Of a stretch of 64,000 nucleotides of DNA, positions 1 to 9,250 are shown piece after piece. Location of the stretch: assembly GCF_003020115.1 (NCBI RefSeq), contig NZ_PYFX01000006.1, forward strand, positions 284,109 through 348,108, read 5' to 3'. The position numbers and the translations under genes are program-made. This stretch comes from Bradyrhizobium sp. MOS002 (GTDB lineage Bacteria; Pseudomonadota; Alphaproteobacteria; Rhizobiales; Xanthobacteraceae). The stretch's first letter is position 1, and each line of letters starts with the position of its first letter. A model generated the notes under the pieces. The model saw only the letters and a list, made by a program, of their open reading frames with translations. It searched no databases and had not been told where the DNA came from.

Positions 1-338
1 GGACCCTTGCGCGTGCGCGCATTGGTGTGGGTACGCTGGCCACGCACCGGCAGACCACGACGATGGCGCAGGCCGCGGTAGCAGCCGAGGTCCATCAGAC
101 GCTTGATGTTGATGCCGACCTCACGACGCAAATCGCCCTCGACGAGATAGTCGCGGTCGATCACTTCGCGGATCTGAAGCACTTCGGCGTCGCTGAGCTG
201 ATTGACCCGACGATCGTCTGGGATCTTGACCTTCTCCATGATCTCACCGGCGATCTTCTGGCCGATGCCATGGATGTACTGGAGCGCGATCAGCACGCGC
301 TTGTTGGTCGGGATGTTCACGCCGGCAATACGGGCCAC
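1..338 (-). CDS. rpsM: 30S ribosomal protein S13 (partial, 3' end cut by window)
   Basis: Small-subunit head protein S13, which contacts P-site tRNA and takes part in the inter-subunit bridge with L5. The visible 112 codons begin MARIAGVNIPTNKR, the standard S13 start, from a GTG codon with GGAGAG six bases upstream. About ten C-terminal residues lie beyond the left edge, judged against the usual length near 122. It is the most downstream visible gene of the spc operon, 187 bp after adk. Confidence 0.96.
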   Translation of the reverse strand, partial: MARIAGVNIPTNKRVLIALQYIHGIGQKIAGEIMEKVKIPDDRRVNQLSDAEVLQIREVIDRDYLVEGDLRREVGINIKRLMDLGCYRGLRHRRGLPVRGQRTHTNARTRKG

Positions 339-525
339 GGCCTTCTCTCCTGTCGCCGATCCCTCGTCAGGAATCGCGCTTTAAGTGCTTGGTTTCTCGG
401 GCAGGTGTTCACAAACGCGAACACGACGCCCACCCCTGGTCTTCCTGGGGCCCGGCATCGTTTGAAACTATCCGACTTGGATGCGGGGCTTATTAGGGGA
501 TTCAGGGGGCTTTCGTCAACCGCTG

Positions 526-1407
526 CTAGCGCTTAGCTCGCTTTTTCGTGACCTTTTTTGCGGCCTTTTTGGCACCTTTTTTGACAGCCTTCCTGGCGGT
601 CTTTTTAGCTGCCTTCTTCTTCACGGTCTTCTTGGCCGCTTTCTTGGGACCCGTCACGGCCTTCTTGGCCGCTTTCCTGGATTTGGCGGCCTTTTTGGTC
701 GTCTTCGCCGGCTTTTTGGCCGATTTCTTCGCCGCCTTGGCCTTTTTGGCTGGGCCCGCCTTGGCCGCGCTCCGGGCGCGGGCCTTGCCATGCGCCTTGC
801 CGTGCACCTTGGGCTCGACCGCCCCGAGCGCCAGGAGCAGGCGATGGATGGCGCGGGTGACCTCATCGATGGCCATCATGCCGTCGATGGTCGAGAGCTT
901 CCGCCGCTCGGAATAGTAGTGAATCAGCGGTTCCGTCTGGTTGCGGTAGCTGGCGAGTCGCTTGGTCAGGACCTCCGGGGTGTCGTCGAGCCGGACCTCC
1001 TCCCCGCGCTCGCGCATCTGGGCGACGCGGGTCTCGACGCGGTTCAGGAGCGCGCTCTCGTTGACGCGGAGCTCGATCACGGCGTCGAGCTTGAAATGCT
1101 TGTGCTTGAGCAACTCATCCAGCGCCTCGGCCTGCGGCACGGTCCGCGGGAAACCGTCGAGGATGAAACCGTTTTTGGCGTCCGGCTGATCGATCCGGTC
1201 GGAGATGATTCCGACCACGACATCATCTGGCACGAGACCGCCGCTGGCCATGATCTCCTTGGCCTTGAGACCGACCGGCGTTCCGGCCGCCACTGCTGCA
1301 CGCAACATCTCACCGGTCGAGAGCTGGACGATGCCATAGCGCTGCACCAGTCGCTGCGCCTGGGTGCCCTTGCCCGATCCCGGTGGCCCCAGAAGTATAA
1401 TTCTCAT
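526..1407 (-). CDS. adk: adenylate kinase with lysine/alanine-rich C-terminal extension
   Basis: Adenylate kinase interconverts ATP+AMP and 2 ADP in the cytoplasm. The P-loop GPPGSGKGT is at residues 7-15, and FILDGFPRT (81-89) is the NMP-binding signature. The LID region (about 122-150) is short and has no zinc cysteines, so this is a short-type enzyme. The catalytic core ends near residue 198. Residues 200-293 are almost entirely Lys, Ala, Arg and Thr in repeats of the AAKK type, like histone H1. Typical bacterial Adk is 190-220 residues, so the tail is an addition of about 94 residues. The start ATG at 1405-1407 directly precedes the conserved MRIILLG. It sits between secY and rpsM, the normal spc-operon position. 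The tail could bind nucleic acid or ribosomes; that is inference. Confidence 0.96.
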   Translation of the reverse strand: MRIILLGPPGSGKGTQAQRLVQRYGIVQLSTGEMLRAAVAAGTPVGLKAKEIMASGGLVPDDVVVGIISDRIDQPDAKNGFILDGFPRTVPQAEALDELLKHKHFKLDAVIELRVNESALLNRVETRVAQMRERGEEVRLDDTPEVLTKRLASYRNQTEPLIHYYSERRKLSTIDGMMAIDEVTRAIHRLLLALGAVEPKVHGKAHGKARARSAAKAGPAKKAKAAKKSAKKPAKTTKKAAKSRKAAKKAVTGPKKAAKKTVKKKAAKKTARKAVKKGAKKAAKKVTKKRAKR

Positions 1408-1636
1408 CGGCGTACGCCCCCCGATTGGTGCGCGATACGTCGCGCACCTGTGTTTTGAAGTCCAGTTACAGTGCAAATCATAATCAGCGCCGCACCGCTA
1501 CCCATATCATAGGGGAGCAAATGGCCGGACGCCAAGAAGCCTTTGAGATCAGTGCTTGCACGACACTAAGAGCGGCTCTGCCGAGGCGACCGAATGGCCG
1601 GCTCGTCGTCCGCGCGCGTTGCACGCGCGGCGAATC

Positions 1637-1656
1637 GGCGGCGCAATTGCGCCGCC
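1637..1656. repeat. 20-bp perfect palindrome between secY and adk
   Basis: GGCGGCGCAA followed by its exact complement TTGCGCCGCC, 17 bp past the secY stop on the transcribed strand. A GC-rich inverted repeat (cgcgcg/cgcgcg) lies just beyond it. No T-run follows, so it is more likely an RNA-stabilising or processing hairpin than an intrinsic terminator. Confidence 0.5.
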
Positions 1657-1672
1657 CGAGAGGACGCCGCGC

Positions 1673-3004
1673 TTAACGGCGCCGGCCGCGCAGCTTCGAC
1701 TTCCGGATCAGACCTTCGTACTGATGCGCCAGGAGATAGCCCTGTACCTGCGCCACCGTGTCCATGGTGACGCTGACGACGATCAGCAGCGAAGTGCCGC
1801 CAAAGTAGAACGGCACCGACGCGTAGGAGATCAGGATTTCCGGGATCAAGCAGACGATCGCCAGATAGACCGCGCCGAGCACGGTGATGCGCGACAGCAC
1901 GTAGTCGATATATTCCGCGGTACGCTCGCCCGGACGGATACCCGGAATGAAGCCGCCGTGCTTCTTCAGATTGTCCGCAGTCTCGGTCGGATTGAACACG
2001 ATCGCGGTGTAGAAGAAGGCGAAGAACACGATCAACGCCAGATACATGATCAGGAAGAGCGGACGGCCGTGGCCGAGCTGGGTGTTGATCCACTGGAACC
2101 ATTCCGGCCCACTGCCCGCGTTGAAGTTCGCAACCGTGGTCGGCAGCAGCAGCAATGAGGACGCGAAGATCGGCGGGATCACGCCCGAGGTGTTGAGCTT
2201 GAGCGGCAGATGCGAAGACTGCCCCTCGAACATCTTGTTGCCGACCTGGCGCTTCGGATACTGGATCAGGAGCCGGCGCTGGGCGCGCTCCACGAACACG
2301 ATGAAGGCGATCACGGCCACCGCCATGATGATGACGACCAGAATCAGGCCGGTCGACATCGCACCCTGACGGCCGAGCTCGAGCATGTTGGCGAGCGCCG
2401 CGGGCAGCTCGGCGACGATGCCGGAGAGAATGATCAGCGAAATGCCGTTGCCGATGCCGCGCGAGGTGATCTGCTCGCCCAGCCACATCAAGAACATGGT
2501 GCCGCCGGTCAGCGTGATCGCCGTGGACAGGCGGAAGAACATGCCGGGGTCGCTGACGACGTTGCCGGCGCCTTCGAGGCCCACCGCGATGCCGTAGGAC
2601 TGGAACGCGGCCAGGATCACCGTGAGATAGCGGGTGTACTGGTTCAGCAGCTTGCGGCCGGACTCGCCTTCCTTCTTCAACGCCTCGAGCTGCGGCGAGA
2701 CGGTGGTCAGGAGCTGGATGATGATGGAGGCCGAGATGTACGGCATGATGTTCAGCGCGAAGATCGCCATGCGGTGAATGCCGCCGCCGGCGAACATGTT
2801 GAACATGCCGAGGATGCCGCCCGCCTGGGAGCGGAACACCTGCTCCCAGATGTTGGGATCGATGCCGGGCAGCGGGATGTAGGTCCCGAGCCGATAAACG
2901 AGCAGCGCGCCCAAGGTGAACCAGATGCGCTTCTTCAGTTCGTCGGCTTTGGCGAACGCACCGAAATTGAGATTGGCTGCCAGTTGTTCCGCTGCAGAGG
3001 CCAT
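1673..3004 (-). CDS. secY: preprotein translocase subunit SecY
   Basis: Central channel subunit of the Sec translocon in the inner membrane. At 443 residues it matches the family, with about ten hydrophobic segments. It has the SecY-typical YRLGTYIPLPGI near residue 40, and FIPGIRPGERTAEY in the cytoplasmic loop that binds SecA and the ribosome. It lies between rplO and adk as usual. A weak terminator-like hairpin (3121-3142) and a perfect TATAAT (3056-3061) upstream suggest it may also have its own promoter. Confidence 0.98.
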   Translation of the reverse strand: MASAAEQLAANLNFGAFAKADELKKRIWFTLGALLVYRLGTYIPLPGIDPNIWEQVFRSQAGGILGMFNMFAGGGIHRMAIFALNIMPYISASIIIQLLTTVSPQLEALKKEGESGRKLLNQYTRYLTVILAAFQSYGIAVGLEGAGNVVSDPGMFFRLSTAITLTGGTMFLMWLGEQITSRGIGNGISLIILSGIVAELPAALANMLELGRQGAMSTGLILVVIIMAVAVIAFIVFVERAQRRLLIQYPKRQVGNKMFEGQSSHLPLKLNTSGVIPPIFASSLLLLPTTVANFNAGSGPEWFQWINTQLGHGRPLFLIMYLALIVFFAFFYTAIVFNPTETADNLKKHGGFIPGIRPGERTAEYIDYVLSRITVLGAVYLAIVCLIPEILISYASVPFYFGGTSLLIVVSVTMDTVAQVQGYLLAHQYEGLIRKSKLRGRRR

Positions 3005-3055
3005 CTTGGACTTTCTCCCGCCGCTTTTGCGCCGTTATGCCCGCGGCCGGGCTAC

Positions 3056-3061
3056 ATTATA
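3056..3061 (-). promoter_or_regulatory. secY: candidate -10 element upstream of secY
   Basis: The minus strand reads TATAAT here, 52 bp upstream of the secY start and after the rplO-proximal hairpin. No convincing -35 hexamer is found at 16-18 bp spacing, so this is only a candidate internal promoter for secY-adk-rpsM. Confidence 0.3.
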
Positions 3062-3120
3062 CCGGACACCGGACATTATCTGGGGCTACGGCTTCGATAA
3101 GTCCATCGTCCCGCATGCGT

Positions 3121-3142
3121 AAAGGCCCGCGAGCCGCGGGCC
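3121..3142 (-). terminator. weak terminator-like hairpin after rplO
   Basis: Eight-base-pair stem GGCCCGCG / CGCGGGCC with a three-base loop, followed on the minus strand by TTTA. It lies 14 bp past the rplO stop. The short T-run argues for partial termination or attenuation rather than a full stop in the operon. Confidence 0.45.
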
Positions 3143-3155
3143 GATGACGCAGTTG

Positions 3156-3641
3156 TTACGCCGCCTCGCCTTCTTCCTTGGCAGGCGCGAGGATCTTCAC
3201 CGAGCCGCCGGCCTTCTCGACCGCCGCGATCGCGGTCTTCGAGGCGCCGTGCACTTCGATGTTGAGCTTGGCCTTGAACTCGCCGCGGCCGAGCAGCCGC
3301 AGGCCGCCCTTGGCGCGGCGCAGCACGCCGGCCTTGACCAGGGATTCGACGTTCACGACGCTGCCGGCGTCGATCTTCTTGGCATCGACCGCGTCCTGGA
3401 GCCGGTCGAGATTGATCTCGGCGAACTCGATGCGGAAGATGTTGTTGAAGCCGCGCTTGGGCAGACGGCGATGCAAGGGCATCTGGCCGCCTTCGAAACC
3501 CTTGATGCGCACGCCCGAACGCGCGGTCTGGCCCTTGCCACCGCGGCCGGCCTGCTTGCCCTTGCCCGAACCAATGCCGCGGCCGACGCGCATACGCTTC
3601 TTGCGCGAGCCGGCATTGTCGGCGATATCGCTGAGCTTCAT
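3156..3641 (-). CDS. rplO: 50S ribosomal protein L15
   Basis: Late-assembling 23S rRNA-binding protein. It shows the L15 start MKLSDIADNAGSRKKRMRVGRG, then a Gly-rich RNA-binding N-terminus (about residues 20-50) and the GFEGGQMPLHRRLPKRGF signature. Length 161 is normal. It follows rpmD in the spc operon. Confidence 0.98.
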   Translation of the reverse strand: MKLSDIADNAGSRKKRMRVGRGIGSGKGKQAGRGGKGQTARSGVRIKGFEGGQMPLHRRLPKRGFNNIFRIEFAEINLDRLQDAVDAKKIDAGSVVNVESLVKAGVLRRAKGGLRLLGRGEFKAKLNIEVHGASKTAIAAVEKAGGSVKILAPAKEEGEAA

Positions 3642-3714
3642 CGCCCTGCTCCTTGTTTCTTGCGCATGACCTTCACCGAAAACGGGTCCCCGCTTCGGGA
3701 TCGTGCGCCTTTGC

Positions 3715-3921
3715 TTACTTCTCGTCGACGATACGAACGAGATGGTGAACCTTCAAGATCATGCCGCGGACCGCCGGGGTGTCCGGCAGTTCGCTGATGC
3801 GGCCGATCTTGTTGAGCTTGAGCCCGATCAGCGTCGAACGCTGCGAGTGATGGCGGCGGATCGCGCTGCCGGTCTGCTCGAGCTTGATCGTCTTTGCGGT
3901 CGTAACGGCACTCTTGGCCAT
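3715..3921 (-). CDS. rpmD: 50S ribosomal protein L30
   Basis: Small (68 residues) large-subunit protein with the L30 pattern IKLEQTGSAIRR and LIGLKLNKIGR, ending in HLVRIVDE. The N-terminus is a few residues longer than the E. coli form. It sits between rpsE and rplO, the invariant spc order. Confidence 0.97.
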   Translation of the reverse strand: MAKSAVTTAKTIKLEQTGSAIRRHHSQRSTLIGLKLNKIGRISELPDTPAVRGMILKVHHLVRIVDEK

Positions 3922-3946
3922 AGGCGTCTACTCCGAAAAGCTTCCG

Positions 3947-4534
3947 TTATTCGGCAACCGCCTCGGCGTCACCACCGATACGGCGGGACTGGAGGGTGGA
4001 CACCTTGATGTTGCGGCGGGCAGCGACCGAGCGCGGCGAATCCTGATGCTTCAGTGCATCGAAGGTCGCGCGAACCATGTTGTACGGGTTCGACGAGCCG
4101 ATCGACTTCGCAACCACGTCCTGGACGCCGAGCGTCTCGAACACGGCGCGCATCGGACCGCCGGCGATGATGCCGGTACCGGCCGGAGCTGCGCGCAGGT
4201 AAACACGGCCCGCGCCATGACGGCCGGCGATGTCGTGATGCAGCGTGCGGCCCTCGCGCAACGACACGCGGGTCAGGTTGCGCTTGGCTGATTCGGTTGC
4301 CTTGCGGATCGCCTCGGGCACTTCGCGCGCCTTGCCGTGACCGAAGCCGGCGCGGCCCTTCTGGTCGCCGATCACGACCAGCGCTGCAAAACCGAAGCGC
4401 TTGCCGCCCTTGACGACCTTGGCGACGCGATTGATGTGGACGAGCTTGTCGACGAACTCGCTGTCGCGCTCTTCCCTGCGTTCACGTCCGCCGCCGCGTT
4501 GATCGCGTCCACCACGTTGTTCGCGTTCTGCCAT
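3947..4534 (-). CDS. rpsE: 30S ribosomal protein S5
   Basis: Small-subunit protein involved in decoding accuracy and mRNA entry. The double-stranded-RNA-binding-like N-domain holds VAKVVKGGKRFGFAALVVIGD, and the C-domain holds PAGTGIIAGGPMRAVFE. An extra Arg/Glu/Gly-rich N-terminal stretch of about 24 residues precedes the conserved FVDKLVHINRV. Total 195 residues. It is 25 bp upstream of rpmD. Confidence 0.98.
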   Translation of the reverse strand: MAEREQRGGRDQRGGGRERREERDSEFVDKLVHINRVAKVVKGGKRFGFAALVVIGDQKGRAGFGHGKAREVPEAIRKATESAKRNLTRVSLREGRTLHHDIAGRHGAGRVYLRAAPAGTGIIAGGPMRAVFETLGVQDVVAKSIGSSNPYNMVRATFDALKHQDSPRSVAARRNIKVSTLQSRRIGGDAEAVAE

Positions 4535-4581
4535 GGTTTTTCCAGTCCTTCAGAGGCTTACGCCTCAATCCTCAAATTCTG

Positions 4582-4944
4582 TTAGAAGCTCAGCCCGCTC
4601 TCACGCGCCGCGTCGGCAAGAGCCTTGACGCGCCCGTGATAGAGATAGCTGCCGCGATCGAACACGACTTCCTTGACACCCTTCTCGGCGGCGCGCTCGG
4701 CCAGCAGCTTGCCGACCGCCTTCGCCGCATCGATGTCGGCGCCGGTCTTGCCGCCATCGCGCATCGACTTCTCGAGCGACGAGGCAGAGGCCAGCGTCTC
4801 GCCTTTCAGGTCGTCGATGACCTGGGCGTAGATGTGCTTGGACGAGCGGAACACCGACAGGCGCGGACGGCCGCCACCCGAGCGGCGCAGCTTCAGACGT
4901 ACACTGCGCTTGCGCCGGGCATTCGTAACCTTGGCTTTCGACAT
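4582..4944 (-). CDS. rplR: 50S ribosomal protein L18
   Basis: 5S rRNA-binding protein of the central protuberance. It has RLSVFRSSKHIYAQVIDD and the C-terminal FDRGSYLYHGRVKALADAAR, both L18 hallmarks. 120 residues. The gene begins 11 bp after the rplF stop. Confidence 0.98.
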   Translation of the reverse strand: MSKAKVTNARRKRSVRLKLRRSGGGRPRLSVFRSSKHIYAQVIDDLKGETLASASSLEKSMRDGGKTGADIDAAKAVGKLLAERAAEKGVKEVVFDRGSYLYHGRVKALADAARESGLSF

Positions 4945-4955
4945 GACCGGCTCCG

Positions 4956-5489
4956 TTACTTCTTCTTGCCTTCCTTGCGGAAGATGAATTCGCCAACATA
5001 CTTCACGCCCTTGCCCTTGTAGGGCTCCGGCGGACGATAGGAGCGAATCTCGGCGGCGACCTGGCCGACGCGCTGAATGTCGCTGCCCGTCACCGTGATC
5101 TCGGTCGGCTTCGGCACGGTGATCGTGATCCCTTCCGGGATCGCGTAGACCACATCGTGGCTGTAGCCGAGCGCGAGCTGCAGGTTCTTGCCCTGCAGCG
5201 CGGCGCGGTAACCGACGCCGGTGATTTCCAGCTTCTTCTCGAAGCCCTTGGTGACGCCTTCGACCAGATTCGCGACCTGGGCGCGAGCGGTCCCGTACAG
5301 GGCCCGCGCGCGGTTGGTCTCGACCCGCGGGTTCACCTTGACCTGGCCGTTGTCGAGCTTCACCTCGACGTCGTTATGGACGACGAACTGAAGCTGGCCC
5401 TTCGGCCCCTTCATCTTGACGGTCTGCCCGTCGACGGTCGCGGTCACACCCGACGGCACCGCTACCGGCCTTTTGCCAACACGTGACAT
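4956..5489 (-). CDS. rplF: 50S ribosomal protein L6
   Basis: Large-subunit protein near the factor-binding site. It starts MSRVGKRPV and carries the L6 C-terminal signature RPPEPYKGKGVKY. At 177 residues it has the normal duplicated-domain length. It sits between rpsH and rplR. Confidence 0.98.
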   Translation of the reverse strand: MSRVGKRPVAVPSGVTATVDGQTVKMKGPKGQLQFVVHNDVEVKLDNGQVKVNPRVETNRARALYGTARAQVANLVEGVTKGFEKKLEITGVGYRAALQGKNLQLALGYSHDVVYAIPEGITITVPKPTEITVTGSDIQRVGQVAAEIRSYRPPEPYKGKGVKYVGEFIFRKEGKKK

Positions 5490-5505
5490 GGATCAAAAAT
5501 CCTTC

Positions 5506-5904
5506 TCAGAACACCGTGAAGAGAACTTCGCCGCCCACGTTCGCTTCACGCGCACTGTGGTCGGCCATGATTCCCTTCGGCGTCGACAACACCGAAATGC
5601 CGAGTCCGTTATTGACCCGCGGCAGGTTCTTCACCGAGGCGTAAACGCGACGCCCGGGCTTGGAGACACGCTCGATCTCGCGGATAACGGGCTCGCCGTC
5701 GAAATACTTCAGCTCGATCTCGATCTCGCTGCGGCCCGAGGAGTGCTCGAGCGTGGCGTAACCGCGGATGTAGCCTTCGCTCTTCAGCACCTCGAGCACG
5801 TTCTCGCGCATCTTCGAGCCAGGCGTGGAGACCTTGTTCTTGGAGCGCATCTGCGCGTTGCGGATGCGGGTGATCAGATCGCTGATTGGATCGTGCGTAG
5901 ACAT
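5506..5904 (-). CDS. rpsH: 30S ribosomal protein S8
   Basis: 16S rRNA central-domain binder and, in enterobacteria, translational repressor of the spc operon. It begins MSTHDPISDLITRIRNAQ and ends with the S8 motif GISVLSTPKGIMADHSAR. 132 residues. A strong GGAGGG ribosome-binding site precedes the ATG. Confidence 0.98.
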   Translation of the reverse strand: MSTHDPISDLITRIRNAQMRSKNKVSTPGSKMRENVLEVLKSEGYIRGYATLEHSSGRSEIEIELKYFDGEPVIREIERVSKPGRRVYASVKNLPRVNNGLGISVLSTPKGIMADHSAREANVGGEVLFTVF

Positions 5905-5918
5905 TTAAACGACCCTCC

Positions 5919-6224
5919 TTACCAGCTGGACTTCACGAGGCCCGGGACCATGCCCTTGGAGCCAAGGTCCCGCATTGCGATTCGGGACAGTTTGGTCAAG
6001 CGATAGTTCGAGCGCGAACGGCCCGACAGCTCGCAACGCAGACGGATGCGGGTCGCCGACGAATTGCGCGGCATTTCCGCCAGCTTCAGGGTCGCGGCGA
6101 ACCGCTCCTCCATCGGCAGCGTCTTGTCGGCGATGATCGCCTTCAACCGCTCGCGCTTCGGGGCGGCGTTCTTCGTCATCCGCTTGCGCCGGTTGTTCTT
6201 CTCGATTGAACTCTTCTTTGCCAT
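5919..6224 (-). CDS. rpsN: 30S ribosomal protein S14 (long, zinc-free type)
   Basis: S14 of the small-subunit head. At 101 residues it is the C-minus (zinc-independent) form: there is no CxxC pair, and it keeps RCELSGRSRSNYR and the C-terminal GLVKSSW. It lies 14 bp upstream of rpsH and 46 bp after rplE. Confidence 0.98.
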   Translation of the reverse strand: MAKKSSIEKNNRRKRMTKNAAPKRERLKAIIADKTLPMEERFAATLKLAEMPRNSSATRIRLRCELSGRSRSNYRLTKLSRIAMRDLGSKGMVPGLVKSSW

Positions 6225-6270
6225 GCTTGGCTCCTGGGTATCCGCGTTTGAGAGGCTTTAGGTCAGCGTC

Positions 6271-6820
<550 letters not shown>

Positions 6821-6828
<8 letters not shown>

Positions 6829-7135
6829 CGATCTCAGCTCCCGAGCTCTTGGCGATGCGGACCTTCTTGCCGTCCGCCAGAATCTTGAATCCGACGCGGG
6901 TCGGCTTCCCGTCCTTGCCGACATACGCGATGTTGGACAGTTGGATCGGCGACTCTTTCGAGATGATGCCGCCCTCCTGGGCCTGCGTCTGCTTCTGGTG
7001 ACGCTTGACCATGTTGATGCCGCGCACCAGCGCCGTGCCGGCATCGGGGCGCACCTCGAACACCTCGCCGGTGCGGCCCTTGTCGCGACCGGTCAGCACG
7101 ACGACCTTGTCGCCCTTGCGGATCTTCGCAGCCAT
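6821..7135 (-). CDS. rplX: 50S ribosomal protein L24
   Basis: Assembly-initiator protein of the 50S subunit with a KOW motif (KGDKVVVLTGRDKGRTGEV, residues 7-25). 104 residues. Its ATG overlaps the rplN stop by one base (TGATG), a coupled arrangement. Confidence 0.98.
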
Positions 7136-7503
7136 CACAGCACCTCCGGCGCGAGCGAGATGATCTTCATGTGGTTCTTGGCGCGCAGCTCGCGCGGCAC
7201 GGGCCCGAAGATACGGGTACCGACCGGCTCGGACTGATTGTTGATCAGAACGGCGGCGTTGCGGTCGAAGCGGATGACCGAACCGTCGGCGCGGCGGATG
7301 TCCTTGCGGACGCGCACCACGACGGCCTTCATCACGTCGCCCTTCTTCACCTTGCCACGCGGAATTGCTTCCTTGATCGAGACAACGATGATGTCGCCGA
7401 TCGTGGCGTAGCGGCGCTTGGAGCCCCCGAGCACCTTGATACACATGACACGGCGTGCGCCAGAATTATCGGCCACGTCGAGGTTGGTCTGCATCTGAAT
7501 CAT
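7135..7503 (-). CDS. rplN: 50S ribosomal protein L14
   Basis: Large-subunit protein forming a bridge to 16S rRNA. It starts MIQMQTNLDVADNSGAR, the family N-terminus, from the ATG at 7501-7503 and has 122 residues. The next gene upstream, rpsQ, ends 83 bp away. Confidence 0.98.
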   Translation of the reverse strand: MIQMQTNLDVADNSGARRVMCIKVLGGSKRRYATIGDIIVVSIKEAIPRGKVKKGDVMKAVVVRVRKDIRRADGSVIRFDRNAAVLINNQSEPVGTRIFGPVPRELRAKNHMKIISLAPEVL

Positions 7504-7586
7504 TGATGCACCTCGTCCTCTTCTCTTTGCGCCAGCCCAGCCGGCGCTCAACATTTACCTGAAGTCAGTCGGCTAAAGCCAACAGA

Positions 7587-7835
7587 TCAGGCGCTTTTCT
7601 TGTGTTCGCCCCGGATCACGACCCAGCGCTTCAACTTCGAAATCGGCTTCGATTCCTCGATCCACACCATGTCGCCCGGCTTGAACTCGTTGCTCTCGTC
7701 GTGCGCGTGGTAGTTCTTCGAACGGCGGATCGTCTTCTTGTAGATCGGGTGCGTAAAGCGGCGATCGACGCGCACCACGATGGTCTTGGCTTGCTTGTCG
7801 CTGACGACCACGCCCTGCAAAGTACGTTTCGGCAT
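7587..7835 (-). CDS. rpsQ: 30S ribosomal protein S17
   Basis: Primary 16S rRNA-binding protein of OB fold. It starts MPKRTLQGVVVSDKQAKT and contains IRRSKNYHAHDE and GDMVWIEESKPISKLKRW, typical S17. 82 residues from the ATG at 7833-7835; it follows rpmC by 13 bp. Confidence 0.98.
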   Translation of the reverse strand: MPKRTLQGVVVSDKQAKTIVVRVDRRFTHPIYKKTIRRSKNYHAHDESNEFKPGDMVWIEESKPISKLKRWVVIRGEHKKSA

Positions 7836-7848
7836 CTTCGTAAGCCTC

Positions 7849-8061
7849 TTACTTCTTCTTCGCGCGCGTCTGCGCGGCGACGGTCTTGATCCGGGCGATG
7901 TCACGGCGGGCCTCGCGCAGGCGCGAGGTGTTCTCGAGCTGCCCGGTGGCACGCTGGAAGCGCAGGTTGAAGCGCTCCTTCTTCAGGTTCAGGATGGCAT
8001 CATCCTGCTGATCAGGGCTCAACGCGCGGATGTCTTCGATTTTCATCTGGGCCATGGCCAT
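7849..8061 (-). CDS. rpmC: 50S ribosomal protein L29
   Basis: Two-helix protein at the exit tunnel, where SRP and trigger factor dock. It has LNLKKERFNLRFQRATGQLENTSR, the L29 core. Two start codons are possible: ATG overlapping the rplP stop (TAATG, giving 70 residues), or the ATG two codons later at 8053-8055. Confidence 0.96.
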   Translation of the reverse strand: MAMAQMKIEDIRALSPDQQDDAILNLKKERFNLRFQRATGQLENTSRLREARRDIARIKTVAAQTRAKKK

Positions 8062-8474
8062 TACTCCGCAATGCGCTCGACGAAGCGCGTCTTGATCGGC
8101 AGCTTGGCTGCCGCCAGGGTCAGCGCTTCACGCGCCGTCTGCGTGTTGACGCCGTCGATCTCGAACAGCACCCGGCCCGGCTTGACGCGCGCGACCCACA
8201 ATTCCGGCGCGCCCTTGCCGGAACCCATGCGGACTTCGGCAGGCTTCTTCGACACGGGAACGTCGGGAAATATGCGGATCCAGACGCGGCCGGCGCGCTT
8301 CATGTGGCGCGTCAGCGCGCGGCGAGCGGCTTCGATCTGGCGCGCGGTGACGCGCTCAGGCTCGGTCGCCTTCAGACCGAACTGGCCGAAGGCCAACGTC
8401 GCGCCCGAAGACGCAACGCCGTGGATACGGCCCTTATGCGCCTTCCGGAACTTCGTTTTCTTAGGTTGCATCAT
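8061..8474 (-). CDS. rplP: 50S ribosomal protein L16
   Basis: Late-assembly protein near the A-site. It starts MMQPKKTKFRKAHKGRI and ends with the usual KLPIKTRFV. 137 residues, the family length. It lies 32 bp downstream of rpsC. Confidence 0.98.
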   Translation of the reverse strand: MMQPKKTKFRKAHKGRIHGVASSGATLAFGQFGLKATEPERVTARQIEAARRALTRHMKRAGRVWIRIFPDVPVSKKPAEVRMGSGKGAPELWVARVKPGRVLFEIDGVNTQTAREALTLAAAKLPIKTRFVERIAE

Positions 8475-8506
8475 GGCTTCAAGCCCTCAAATTCTCTGTG
8501 CTGGCG

Positions 8507-9232
8507 TCAGGCCGCAGCGTTGTCACGGCGCTGCCGGCCGCCGCGATCACCGCCGCCACCAGTCTCACCTTCGGCCATTCTCTTGTCCTGGGCCATCGGA
8601 TCGTGCTCGAGGATCTCGCCCTTGAAGATCCAGACCTTGACACCGCAGGTGCCGAAGGTCGTGAACGCGGTCGCAACGCCGTAGTCGATGTCTGCGCGCA
8701 GCGTGTGCAGCGGCACGCGACCTTCGCGGTACCACTCCATGCGCGCGATTTCCGCACCGCCCAGACGTCCCGAGCAGTTGATGCGGATGCCTTCCGCGCC
8801 GAGACGCATCGCCGACTGGACGGCGCGCTTCATGGCGCGGCGGAACGCCACGCGGCGCTCCAGCTGCTGCGCGATCGACTCGGCCACCAGCGTCGCATCG
8901 AGCTCCGGCTTGCGGATCTCGACGATGTTGATGACGACGTCGGACGCGGTGATGTCCGCGACCTTCTTGCGCAGCTTGTCGATGTCGGCGCCCTTCTTGC
9001 CGATCACCACGCCCGGACGAGCCGAGTGGATGGTGACGCGGCACTTCTTGTGCGGACGCTCGATCACGATGCGGGCGACGGCAGCCTGCTTGAGTTCCTT
9101 GTGCAGGATCTCGCGGATCTTGACGTCCTCGTGCAACAGCTTGCCGTATTCCTGCTTGCCGGCGTACCAGCGGGAATCCCAGGTCCGGTTGATGCCGAGA
9201 CGCAGACCGATCGGATTGATCTTTTGACCCAT
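8507..9232 (-). CDS. rpsC: 30S ribosomal protein S3
   Basis: mRNA-entry protein with an N-terminal KH domain (VVIGKKGADIDKLRKKV) and the S3 C-domain (GRLGGAEIARMEWYREGRVPL). 241 residues; the last roughly 25 residues are Gly/Asp/Arg-rich. It starts MGQKINPIGLRLGINR. Confidence 0.98.
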   Translation of the reverse strand: MGQKINPIGLRLGINRTWDSRWYAGKQEYGKLLHEDVKIREILHKELKQAAVARIVIERPHKKCRVTIHSARPGVVIGKKGADIDKLRKKVADITASDVVINIVEIRKPELDATLVAESIAQQLERRVAFRRAMKRAVQSAMRLGAEGIRINCSGRLGGAEIARMEWYREGRVPLHTLRADIDYGVATAFTTFGTCGVKVWIFKGEILEHDPMAQDKRMAEGETGGGGDRGGRQRRDNAAA

Positions 9233-9250
9233 CGTGTTCTCCTGCGTCCC

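Noticed and set aside
481..1458. Long plus-strand frame opposite adk
   Set aside because: It is the mirror of the Lys/Ala-rich codons and has no start signal or recognisable fold; adk is certain.
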